Source: Rhodosporidiobolus odoratus (taxonomy: Eukaryota > Basidiomycota > Microbotryomycetes > Sporidiobolales > Sporidiobolaceae). Taken from it: DNA of 64,000 nt. The stretch lies in contig JAOANU010000005.1 in assembly GCA_034387635.1 (NCBI GenBank), positions 868,001 to 932,000 on the forward strand, written 5' to 3'. Each line of letters opens with the position of its first letter. Within the stretch, counting starts at the first letter, position 1. Both the position numbers and the translations under genes were made by a program. Positions 11,901-21,435 of the stretch are shown here, piece after piece. The notes under the pieces were generated by a model, which saw nothing but the letters and a program-made list of their open reading frames with translations, was not told the origin of the DNA and ran no database searches.

Positions 11901-13151
11901 AGTCGCCAAGCTCCTCCGACCATCCGAGTCCGAAGCCGGTGGTCTCTTCGTCGGCGATCTTGTGATTCACCTCGTGCGAAAAGCTGGAGCAGCGATTAGC
12001 GACGTTCTGCCAGGCCTTCTGCAAGCCTTTGTCACCAGGCTTGCGACGGCCCAGACAGCCATGTTCTCGCAGGTGCGCTTGTACCACATACGGACCAGCC
12101 TGAGACGAACTAACGAGTCCATCTCGCCTTGCAGAGCCTAATCCTTCCCTTCGCGTACCTCATCCAACAACAACCCGACACCGTCCTTTCACTGCTCGAG
12201 AACCTCACCGTGCCGAGCGGCTCCGGAAATCCTCCTCGATCAGCTCTCGAGGTGTTGCTATCATCGTGGTGCGACTACTCGTCCGATTTCCAGGGTTACT
12301 GGAACCAGAAAGTCAGGTGAGATTGCACTTTCCTCCCGGACTTGCGCGGTACTTCGTCGCTGAGCTTCTCTTGCTTGCTATAGTTCCGTTGCACTGTCAC
12401 AGCTGTACGCTGCTGCTGCCGCGCGACCAAGCTTGCAGCAAGTCCAGGTCAAGGGCGACCTCCTGATCACCGCTGCAAATACGGACAAGATCATGACCCG
12501 CGCTCGTGCTCGTGCCCGTAAGTGCTCTCCTGGATACATTAGGGTCGACCTAGTCGATAACCGCTTTCGCCCGCAGATCCCGACCAGTTCCCGCCTATCC
12601 CTTTCCCTGCCAAAGCCATCAAGCTTCTCCTCCACGACGCTCAGAACGCTGCCAATAGCAAGGACGCAGGTAACGGCAAGGGTGTCCCCGACGATGCGGT
12701 CTCTGATGACGAGGATGACGAATGGGCAGACGAGGGCGCCGAGTTCACCAGCGGGAACGAGCGGGATCTGGACTTCCTTTCGGGTGTGTACTTGTCGCCT
12801 TCGATTCTCCGACTCTACCCACAGGTAGCTGATGCGCAGCTTACTATGCAGACATGCTCGCTGGCGGCGGCTTTAGCAAGTACATGACCTCTGGTCCCGA
12901 TGATGGCGAAGACGACCTCGATGAGCAGGACTTGCAAGACGACCCCGTTTGGCAGCTCGACCTTCCTGTGCGCTTCGCTTGTGTTTCCATATCCTTGTGG
13001 GTCAACTGACCACCCCTCTCCGCAGACTCACCTCACTGGCTTCTTCCGCCAGGCTTACGAGTCAGACTTGAGCTCCTTCCGCCAAATTGCCGAGCATTAC
13101 CTCACCGCAGAGGAGAAGGCGGTACTCACTCGCGTCTTGCAGTCCGCGTAG
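8951..13151 (+). CDS. KAP114: Importin-9 / Kap114-type karyopherin beta
   Basis: This is a nuclear import receptor of the importin-beta superfamily; Kap114/importin-9 carries histones H2A-H2B and TBP into the nucleus. Translation starts at ATG 8951 with MDQLLQLLQATLSPDPNTR, a typical first HEAT helix with the importin-beta N-terminal motif. It is followed by spliced segments such as ALKKYVKEYWSPFF and LADPVRKIRLACANIISLIA. The segment DAVEGGMRTLSDFVSISLTE matches the importin-9 HEAT repeat that reads NAVHGAMRVLTEF in animals. An acidic loop (about 12680-12780 and 12895-12945) precedes the C-terminal DDPVWQLDLPTHLTGFFRQA and the EEKAVLTRVLQ ending, both characteristic of importin-9. About a dozen or more short introns interrupt it. 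The long alpha-solenoid (roughly 1,000 residues) and the tail motif make the subfamily assignment fairly firm. Confidence 0.85.
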
Positions 13152-13298
13152 AGCTCTTATTCACAGTCTCTCTCGTCCTGCCACTACATCTAATGCTAGC
13201 ATTGCCCCTTGTGCATTGAGCGAGAATAGAAAAAAAAAGGGCAGGCTGATATCGCTACAAGAAAAGACAGCCGTAACAAGTTGAGTGTACAGCGCGAC

Positions 13299-15748
13299 CT
13301 AGTCGAGATCCATTCCGCTTGAGCCCGGCATGGTTAGCGACATCGGAGGGGGTGCCGGTGAAGGAGCGGGAGAAGGTACGCCGGAAGATCCAGGTCCAGC
13401 GGGTGGTGGCGCGAAGGCATTCCGGATCTTGTGCTGCTGCTGCTGGAGAAAGAGAGGCAGGCCAATCAACGCCGGCGAAACCGCCCTGGACGCCGGGTCC
13501 ATCTCCTCCCCAGATGCGAAACTCGAAATAGTCGAAGGACCTTTGGCGGGCGAGCCATTGATCGGTCCGAGTGCCCAAGCGTCCAGCGCAGACTTGGGCA
13601 AGACGGTCCCATCGAGGACAACGACATCCTCCCCCTGCTTCGCCATCCGTTCGCGAACCATATCCTCGAGTTTCGTCCGGCTGTGACCTTCGCATTCGTC
13701 TTCAGAGTCGGCGCCGATACCGCCGTGCAGTTCGAAGTCTCCTTTGCGGAGAAGTGAGACGTCGGGAAGACGTTGTCCAAAGGCGTATGCGACTCGGGAG
13801 GACGAACGACGAGGGCGGGAGGGTTGAGGCTTGATCGGGGCGGCGGGGGCAGGAGGGGTCGTAGAAGAAGAAGAAGGTGCCCAGATGGATCGGGTCGGGT
13901 AGACGATTCCGCCCATGACGGAATCGCGCAGAGAGGCCGATTCGAAGAACGAGTCGCGTAGCCGTTTGCGAACGGGAGGTTTCTTGCGTCGAACTTCGCC
14001 TGTTTCCGAGTCGGTTTCGTCCCACCCGTCGCCTTCTCCTTCTTCTCCCCCTTCGCCATCTTCTCCGTCCTCGAGCTCGGTGAGCTCGTCGTCATTCTCC
14101 GTCAGCTCATCTTCCTCCTCCTCATTCTCATCTTCAGCATACGAAACCCCATGACTCGCCCTTCTCGCCCGTTTCTTCTGCACCTTTGTCCCATACAAAT
14201 GTTTCTCAATATTAGCTCGCGGCGCCAACCCGAGCCGTTTGCGTTCCGCCGCCCTAGCCTTTTCAGCTCGACGGTCCCGCTTGGGTCCTCTGCGGAGTTC
14301 GCCAGTGTGGGTGTACAGCTCTGCGCCGAGGTCTGATCGGGCGGAGGAGCTCGAGGCGCGAAGCGTTTGAGCCTTGAAGGATGAGTCAGGAGCGGGTGGG
14401 GCCGGTGAGGAGGTAGTGGAAGGCGGCCCAAAGAGAATACGGATTGTGGTGCCATTGCCGCTTGTTGTAGCTGAGGCGGACAGGGGCGTGGACGGGCGGG
14501 GGATTTCGGTGTCTGCGCGGATAGTCGCCGTCGGAGGCGCAGCGTGAGGCGGTGCAGCGGTAGGAAGAGCAGCAATAGGGCCATCAGCGGGGGAAGGCAC
14601 GGAAGTCGAAGTCGAGGTCGATGCGACTGGATGGGCGCGGGTATTGCGTCCGTTGACGCGCGCAGCTGGTGCGTGAGGTGCTGGCGAGGCGGTGCGTGAG
14701 GGAGATCGTCGAGCGTGCGATACCGCTTGCGACGATGGAGGTGGAGCAGGAGCAGCGCCGCCGAGATTGAGGAAGTTCGACTTGCGAGGCTGGTTAGGTA
14801 GGAGTACATCGTATCTATAGGTAGCAATAGCCAGAGCGTCAGTGTCGCGTACGGAAGCGAGAACGAGTGATTAAGGGTACCGCTTGAGCTTTTCCTCCAT
14901 GTCCTTAATCTTCTTCTGCCGCTCTTCTTCGGCTCGACCACCGGCATTAGTGCCCGCGTAGACCCATGTCCTTCCTCGCAGCTCTTCGATGTCGTTGATC
15001 AGCTTCGACCGCTCATGAATGAGCCGCTCTCGTTCGAGACGAGAGGCTCGCCGCTCGAGGATTTCAGGGTAGCGATGCATGCGTAGGTAGAATGCGTCGG
15101 AGGTGTCCACCTGCGGGGTCCAAGACTTGAGTTTTCGCCGAGAAGAAGCAGGAGGGAGGTATGAGCATACCTCTGGAACGCTCTTATGTCGAGTGCCTCG
15201 AGCGGGGAGCAGTTCTCCCTCTTTTAGTGGGCGGAAGAGAGGCTTTTCGGGTTCCTTCTGCGTTCTCGCTACTTTGTCTGCTAAGAGCTCAGACGGCGGG
15301 ACGGTGGATGGTCCAGCCTGACCCAGCGCGATCGGGTGAGGTGCCCTTTGTAGAGCATCTGGCGGCGGGTAGTCCTTCAGGTTGGTGGGTTTCCGGGTCG
15401 TAAGCAGGATAGGCGTCTTGTGCGGGAGATAAAGATCCGCAGGGACACCTGAAAAGCAGGCAAGGGGGACTGAGGTCAGCGCAAGACGAAGAAAACTGCA
15501 GAAAAAGGGAGGAAAGGTGGGGTCGTACCCGTACCATCGCCGTCGTTGGCGTCCTTTGAATCGTCTGGGCCTCCCCTGCTGCTTCTTGTGACCCTTCGCT
15601 CCTGTTTCTGAGCTGCCTGTACGCCGGCCGAGACGGGACGCTTGTTTGTTTGTGAACTGGCGGAGTCGCTTGCCTTCCTTTTGCCGAGCACTTTGGCGGA
15701 TGGTGGCGGTGGAGGTGGTGGTTGAGGCTGAGCTGCCACGGCTGACAT
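13299..15748 (-). CDS. Nuclear low-complexity protein with SAS4-like helical domain
   Basis: This is a multi-exon gene. Exon 1 starts at ATG 15748 (MSAVAAQPQPPPPPPPSAK, then a basic KVLGKRK patch). A middle exon carries the charged helix FYLRMHRYPEILERRASRLE followed by ERLIHERSKLINDIEELRGR (about 15000-15110). It resembles the SAS4/'something about silencing' helical domain of chromatin complexes. A single exon of more than 400 codons then follows, with RRGPKRDRRAEKARAAERKR, a long acidic run (about 14020-14150), basic stretches and a Pro/Ser/Ala tail ending SSGMDLD. This layout suggests a nuclear chromatin-associated scaffold. The SAS4 link rests on one helix and is tentative. Several large open frames on the plus strand here are antisense shadows of the biased composition. 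Confidence 0.6.
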
Positions 15749-16963
15749 ACTCGTGGTGTACAAGATGCTGTACGAGGAGCGGTATGAAGTGGGGAAGTTG
15801 TGCCGTGAACCAACTCGCTCATTCTCCGTTACAACCCACTTTGACCTAGTCTACTCGGTCGCAGCACACTCTAAGAATCGCAACACAGTTTGACGACCCT
15901 GTAGCGGCGCTCGCTGTTCTCGCATGGCGCCTCCCTTGACCCTCACCACCAGCTTCATCAATCTCAAGGCATGGCTTCGTATAGGCCTCGACTTGCTGGA
16001 CCAGCTAGCCCGGATCACCTGCATGAAGCTTACCGATCGACTGCCCTCGCCCTCGCCCGACAGTTTCTGCACGTTCACCCTTTTCTGGCCTATCCCACCG
16101 CCTCGTCTCCCTTAATCCCGGTTCCTGCCAGCCATACAGGCTGTACTGCGCTCGAGCTGGACGCCATCACGTCGTCATGTTCGAATAAGCTGGCGCAACG
16201 GCGTACGGGGCAGATCCCGGCTCGACGACTTTTGCTAGAAGGCCACCTGCTTTGGACCTTCTCCGATTTCCTCTTTAGCGATCCGTCTAGCTAATCGGGC
16301 GCCCTCGCCACGCACTCTCCTTTCACCTTTCTAGTCACAAGGCCGGCGATCGAGATGTAGGCATACCCGAACCTCCGCAGCGTTGCAATCGCTCTCTTTG
16401 ACTTTTGTTCTGCGAAGGCATTTGGCCTTTTCCTCATCCCCTGACATCTAACCTGACTGGAGTCTGAGGCTTACTTGCTGTATGTATGGCTTTGAGGCGG
16501 GGGTTTCCAGGTACTCAGGATAGCGCCGCACACCTGTGCCCTCACAAGCGAGAGTAAAAGGCGGGAGAGAAGAAAAAGCGAGAGCGCCATTCCTGGTTTC
16601 CCTTACCGCCTCGGCAGCTAGCTCGACGGAGCGACATGAGTCACTGTGTGGCAACGGCTCCCTTCGAAGCTGCTGCTTGCTGGTTCAGTCAAAGTCGAAT
16701 TATCTGCGGAGCGCCTCTTCCTTCCGACCTCGTCCCGCTGTCGTCGTTGGCTGGCCCTGTAGCTCTTGGCTTGGTGCTTCATCGTGACAACGTGAGACTC
16801 GCCTTGCCATAGCCTTTGAGCCTTATACCAGGCGTGGTCAACTTCCCGTACGTCCCACGCATCCCATCCCACCTCGTCCTGACGTCGTCGAAGACAGTCG
16901 TGAGAGGGGACTAGACTATCAGGAGCGTCTATCAGAGCTGATTTCAGAACACTCTGCAGCCCC
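15749..16963. promoter_or_regulatory. Divergent intergenic region between the SAS4-like gene and COG8
   Basis: About 1.2 kb separate the minus-strand start at 15748 from the plus-strand COG8 start at 16964, so both promoters should lie here. One plus-strand frame at 15971-16294 (107 residues, starts MASYRPRLAGPASPDHLHEA) lies inside and could be a small gene. It has no recognisable domain and I give it little weight. The rest shows short CT-rich tracts only. Confidence 0.4.
15971..16294 (+). CDS. Doubtful small open frame, unknown
   Basis: This is a single-exon frame of 107 codons starting at an ATG in moderate context. The predicted protein (LHEAYRSTALALARQFLHVH, later RRLLLEGHLLWTFSDFLF) has an amphipathic helical look but no known motif. 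It lies in the promoter region between two divergent genes. It may be a real short gene, an upstream frame in the COG8 leader, or chance. Confidence 0.2.
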   Translation: MASYRPRLAGPASPDHLHEAYRSTALALARQFLHVHPFLAYPTASSPLIPVPASHTGCTALELDAITSSCSNKLAQRRTGQIPARRLLLEGHLLWTFSDFLFSDPSS

Positions 16964-19636
16964 ATGTCTGCTGGCGATGGCTTCCAGTCGACGTCGGCTG
17001 TTTCCCTCGACGCGTTGCTGGAGGAACCCTCGACCCGAACAACCGCCTCAAACCAGCCGCAAGCAGCAGCAGTCGATGCAGTACAAGACTCGGAACCGGT
17101 ACCGACACTCGCTTCCCTCTTACTTTCAACTGCAGAGTCGCTAGCAGCCCGTTCCACCGCATCTCCCTCAGCCGCACCTCCCAAACAAACCCAAGCCAAA
17201 CGACCACCGCCCCAATTCCAGCTCGCTGTCTCTCCTAAAGCCCTTCTCTCCAACCCTGTCTCGTCAGGATACCTCTCCTCCTTACTCGCTCAACCCTTGA
17301 CCGCCCTTCAATCACTCCCCACTTCCCTCTCCAACCTCACCACGTCCCTCGATAATGACCTTTCCTCTCTCGCCTTTACCCGCTACTCGTCATTCCTCCT
17401 CTCCTACACCTCCGCCCAGTCCATCTCGACCTCGTTCAACGCCCTGTCCGATTCGCTTTCGGCCCTACTCGACAGCACTTCCGCCCTCGAAACCGCAGCA
17501 TCCTCCTTCGAAACCCGCGTGCACACCGTACGAGGAAAGCGTGAACGCTTCTCTCGCGTACGAGAACGGATTGAAGAGGTGGAAGAATTGCTGGAGGCGC
17601 CAGGGGTTGTGGACGCATGCGTTCGGGCCGGATACTGGAGCGAAGCGATCGACGTTGCGGTCCGGCTAGAGGAGCTTCACAAACGCTTGCGGAGTACTGC
17701 TTCGCCGGATCGTGAAGAAGGCAAAGGCGCATTGCAGCTCCTCGATCGGGTCGGGCAGGAAGTTAGCCTGGCGCTTCTCAGCCTGCGGGCCCGGGTTCTC
17801 GAGAGCCTCCTGCTGCGGTCGCTGAAGCTTCCAGGGGCAGTGCGTGGTATCGGTATCTTGCGGAGGATAGCAGGGCGGGCGCCGGACCCGAAAAAGGAGT
17901 TGGATGAGGATGGGCTCAGGCTCGTCTTCCTCACGGCCCGATGGCGGTGTCTGCGGACGGAGCTCGAGACGGTCGAGGCACGGATGACCGCGAGCGGAGT
18001 GCAGCTTGGTGGGAGCTCCTCTGCCTTGCCGGCAAGCGAGACCACCATCGAAGAGAACGAGGAGCGGGCGAGGTGGACAAAGAGATGGATCGAGGCATGG
18101 AGGGAGATTGTCGGCGAGACAATCGGCATGTATACCGAGGTGTTCTTGTCTTCAACCGCGCTCTCTGCTTCTTCTTCATCGACTATCACCGCTCCGCATT
18201 TGGACCCTTTCACCCTCCCTGTCACCCCCGTCAACCCTTCCTCTCCGTTACAGCTCTTCCTCTCCACCTCCCTCGAATCCCTCGCATCTACTCTCACCCA
18301 TGCGCTACCTTTCATCAATTCCCCTTCATCGCTTTCATCCTTCCTCACCCAGCTCACCTACTGCTCTCACTCCTTCGCCCGCCACGGTCTCGACTTCCGA
18401 GAAGTCCTGCAGCTGCGAGAGCGCATCGAGCTTCGGCTCGGGCGTATAATCGCTGCTGACTTTGAAATGGCCGGACGAAAATGGGAGAAGGAATGGCGAA
18501 GCGGTTGGGAGAATTCGGGCGGAACGGGCACGACTGCTGCAAAAGCTCGACGGAGTGGACGGACACCCATCTCGGATTGGCTTGTCATGCCTGAAGGTCT
18601 CTCTACCCTCCTCAGTACACCTTTACCGCCTTCTCCCTCACGATCCGCCGATCCGCCCTCCGCCTGGCACCACCAGCCTTCTCCCTCACTCGCTCTTCTC
18701 CCTCCCTTGGCCCGCTTCCTCAACGCGCATGCGACCGCGCTCAACGCCCTCCGACTATTGCCTTCCGCCTCCCTCTACCTCCCCCTTCGTCGCGCTCAAG
18801 CCGCCGAACTCGACCGGGCCACTCAAGTCCTCGCCGCCTTCACCGACGCGTGGCTCGTCGCCCTCAACGCCACCCCTTTGCTTGCTCAAACCGGCTTCTC
18901 TGGCTCCAATGCAACCGGGAAGGGTCAGGAGGATGCCCTGAGCGAGGACGAGAAGCAGCTTCTCCGCGAGCGAGAAGACGAGCGTAAGGTCGTGGCGGCG
19001 TCGATCGCTTGGTTCGGGAGGCAGGTCGTGCCCTGGTGTGAAGGTGCGCTGAGTCGAGGGGTCTATGCCGAGTTGGTCGAGTCTGAAAGGCTCGGGCTGG
19101 AGGGTAGGAAGAGGGAAGAGAGCGTCAAGGAGGCGGTCAAGAGGTGTGAACAGCTGGTCGCTCGAATCGAGGGCAGAGACTGGGTTGACGAAGAGGTGCA
19201 AGATGCTGACGAGATGAAGAAGGAAAAGCAGGAGGAGGGCAAGCCGGAAGAAGCGGCGGAACTTCCTGTTCTCGATGCCCCGGCAGATCCGCTTGTAACC
19301 ACTCAGCCGTCGCCGACAGCCACAGCACCAGTTCTCACGAACGCAGACCTTACGGAGATTAGCATTCCAACGTCCGCAGCTCCTGTTGATTTCTCTATAC
19401 CCTCGACACAACCTCCTCGTTCTGCCGTCGTCGACTCTGAACCGCCCGCGCCACCTTCAGCTGGCGCTAACTCTTCAGCTCCGTACCTCGTCAACGATGT
19501 CGCGCCGCCCGCACCAGTCCCGAACACGTCTTCTCCCGTTGACCCGAAGGAGATCGAGCTGGCAGGTGTCGGGGAGGAGGGTATCAGCCCGAGCGAGGTT
19601 GTTGTGCTGGAAAGGGACAACGGCATGAGCGAGTAG
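16964..19636 (+). CDS. COG8: Conserved oligomeric Golgi complex subunit 8
   Basis: COG8 is a lobe-B subunit of the COG tethering complex, which acts in retrograde traffic within the Golgi. This is one intronless frame of 890 residues, unusual in this intron-rich window. After a Ser/Ala-rich N-terminus of about 90 residues comes the Dor1/COG8 domain: GYLSSLLAQPLTALQSLP, a coiled-coil with FSRVRERIEEVEELLEAPG and ACVRAGYWSEAIDVAVRLEE, then ARVLESLLLRSLKLPGAV and ELRLVFLTARW-type helices, and ARWTKRWIEAWREIVGETIG before residue 400. The C-terminal 200 residues are a charged and then Pro/Ser-rich low-complexity extension that looks lineage-specific. Start and stop are clear. Confidence 0.9.
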   Translation: MSAGDGFQSTSAVSLDALLEEPSTRTTASNQPQAAAVDAVQDSEPVPTLASLLLSTAESLAARSTASPSAAPPKQTQAKRPPPQFQLAVSPKALLSNPVSSGYLSSLLAQPLTALQSLPTSLSNLTTSLDNDLSSLAFTRYSSFLLSYTSAQSISTSFNALSDSLSALLDSTSALETAASSFETRVHTVRGKRERFSRVRERIEEVEELLEAPGVVDACVRAGYWSEAIDVAVRLEELHKRLRSTASPDREEGKGALQLLDRVGQEVSLALLSLRARVLESLLLRSLKLPGAVRGIGILRRIAGRAPDPKKELDEDGLRLVFLTARWRCLRTELETVEARMTASGVQLGGSSSALPASETTIEENEERARWTKRWIEAWREIVGETIGMYTEVFLSSTALSASSSSTITAPHLDPFTLPVTPVNPSSPLQLFLSTSLESLASTLTHALPFINSPSSLSSFLTQLTYCSHSFARHGLDFREVLQLRERIELRLGRIIAADFEMAGRKWEKEWRSGWENSGGTGTTAAKARRSGRTPISDWLVMPEGLSTLLSTPLPPSPSRSADPPSAWHHQPSPSLALLPPLARFLNAHATALNALRLLPSASLYLPLRRAQAAELDRATQVLAAFTDAWLVALNATPLLAQTGFSGSNATGKGQEDALSEDEKQLLREREDERKVVAASIAWFGRQVVPWCEGALSRGVYAELVESERLGLEGRKREESVKEAVKRCEQLVARIEGRDWVDEEVQDADEMKKEKQEEGKPEEAAELPVLDAPADPLVTTQPSPTATAPVLTNADLTEISIPTSAAPVDFSIPSTQPPRSAVVDSEPPAPPSAGANSSAPYLVNDVAPPAPVPNTSSPVDPKEIELAGVGEEGISPSEVVVLERDNGMSE

Positions 19637-19988
19637 TAGAGTCTGAGGCAAGGAACAGTACGTATCCATGGCGCACTCTCGCGATGTCCAGCTCTCGCAT
19701 TCCCTTCTTCTGCTTTGGTCTCTTGGTTTGCGGCTCACCTGGTTCTCAGGGTCCCTAATCCCGACAGTGCGGCCCTTGTAACTGTTACTGCTTGTGAGCT
19801 GAGTCGGACTCTCGGCAAGCCTTCGTCAACTCCCGAACTTCCGGATGCGCACACCTTCCATCAGCCTGAGAAGGTCAAAAACAGGACGACTCGTTCGACC
19901 TTTCTTTAGCGCCTCAGTCTATTTCCGGGCACATCGGTCTCCGCGACGACTCCGCAACGTCTCGACGACGTCGGCGAAAGTTTGAGGC
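19637..19988. other. COG8 3' flank
   Basis: About 350 bp lie between the COG8 stop and the first ATG of the next possible gene. They presumably hold the COG8 3' UTR and a promoter. I see no coding pattern or RNA gene. Confidence 0.35.
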
Positions 19989-20852
19989 ATGATTGCTGCA
20001 CACGGGATGGAAATGTCGGCAGGAGCTGTGCTGGCATGGGCCTCCTCTTTTTCTTCCCGCTACTTGTGTCGTAATCAAGGTCTGGGCAGGGGATTCCGCC
20101 TCTTGGGGCTATCGTGGAATGCTTGTCCGGCGAACATCCATGGGCGGTACTCCCGGAAATCGATGGACACAAGTTGAGGCTGCGACAAGAGGTGGGCATT
20201 TTCTCCGACTTTTCTCCCTTCTCCTTCTCTCCTCTAACACTATCTTCGGCACGAGCGGCGACCTAAGGCGCAGACCATCTCGTGCTCAGCTCGACGACTC
20301 GAGCGACTTGGACAACCTGAAAATAGGCTGCCTTCGCCGCTACGACACCGCCGCCAACTTTCAGCTCGGAGGCAACCGTCGACCCCTGGCGCCTGGACAG
20401 ACTTTCCTTGCCGGTCGTCCTGCCGCGGCACGGACTCTGGCAGAGCAAAGACGCCACCGTGCGGGCGTACTCACCTCACGTCTATCGCTTTCCTCTTTCC
20501 TCTTTCCTCTTTCCTCTTTCCGAATCTTTCTGCTACTCCCCTTTCGGCTCCAGTGCTGCATGAACCGGCTGTCCTACCACCTGTGGGTGTCCAGAGTCGT
20601 CGAGGAGCGCTCTACAGCAATGGCAGCTCGCAACGTCGTACCAAACTCGGCTCATGACGCTGTCCATTTCTACCATTGCAAGAGAATGCCCGCCCATTTT
20701 GCGTCCGTCCAGTCGGCTCCTCCCCCGGCCAAATCGCCCACGTCTACTTTCAATACTGGGTCGAGTTCGACGACGACGGGGATCTCTTCATGGAGGACTA
20801 CAGGAAGACAAGAAGCCTATACCTCATTCACCTGCGAGCACGAGCTCTCTGA
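19989..20852 (+). CDS. Putative five-exon gene, function unknown
   Basis: I do not recognise the product, but the exons fit together. Exon 1 is 19989-20027, exon 2 20090-20191, exon 3 20290-20466, exon 4 20554-20637 and exon 5 20685-20852. All introns are GT-AG and phase 0 (62, 98, 87 and 47 nt), and the sum is 190 codons including TGA. Each exon shows the C/G-rich third positions of genuine genes. Segments include PPLGAIVECLSGEHPWAVLP, EIDGHKLRLRQE, LGGNRRPLAPGQTFLAGRPA, NRLSYHLWVSRVVEERSTA and the acidic/aromatic GQIAHVYFQYWVEFDDDGDL. No signal peptide or membrane segment is seen. The splicing was chosen by eye to keep the frame open, so an alternative structure, or a decayed gene, remains possible. 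Confidence 0.5.
20487..20520 (+). repeat. Short tandem CCTCTTT repeat in a putative intron
   Basis: Four to five head-to-tail copies of a 7-nt pyrimidine unit lie in the proposed third intron (20467-20553) of the unknown gene. They would act as its polypyrimidine tract. The unit could expand or contract by slippage. Confidence 0.7.
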
Positions 20853-21435
20853 AGCTCTTGACCTCGACCTACAAGCATGCGACGACCGTTCTCAACGAAA
20901 CAACGAGCGGGACGAGGATGTGCCTTGCTGGGGACACTGAGCTGACATCGCTTTCCCGTCGTAAAACAGGAAGAGCTCTTTCAGGTTTGTTCTTCGGTTC
21001 TCTGCGCCAAGCCCACCCAGTCATTGTTCACCTCGTGTTGCATATACAGCGTCGCTCCCCGTCACCCGCGCCGCGCGACGAGCGCTCTTTGCCCGACCGC
21101 GAGCGCAGGTACGGGTCAGGTTTACGGCCGCGAGTGGGCTCGTTTCTAGCCTCTTCCTCCTGTTCCACCTCTGTCTGATGTCTTTCGTGAACGGTGCACT
21201 GTCGTCTGTGCCTGTACAGCATTGTAAGCAATGATGGGTTCCACGAGACTTTGCATTGCGAGTGATAAGGAGAAAGAAGCGCGAAAGAACGAACGAGTAG
21301 ACGAAGGGCAACGACGAGGCAAGGGAAGAGCGAAAAGCAAGGAGAGAGGGGGAATCACGACTAGGGCAAGGGTATACAGTTGTATTTAGTGAGGGAATGA
21401 ACGAGGAGAGCGAGCGATAGACGGCGAAAGAGCGT
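20853..21435. other. Convergent 3' flanks
   Basis: About 580 bp lie between the stop of the unknown plus-strand gene and the stop of the minus-strand SUN gene. An open frame on the plus strand continues past 20852 to 21178 in another phase but looks non-coding after about 20950. Both 3' UTRs should be here. Confidence 0.35.

Noticed and set aside
13319..14336. Several plus-strand frames over the SAS4-like gene
   Set aside because: They are antisense to a long, compositionally biased exon and have no start context or motif of their own.
14102..14947. 281-codon minus-strand frame in another phase of the SAS4-like gene
   Set aside because: It is rich in Arg/Leu/Pro and out of phase with the helical domain exon. 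The 433-codon frame gives the better protein.
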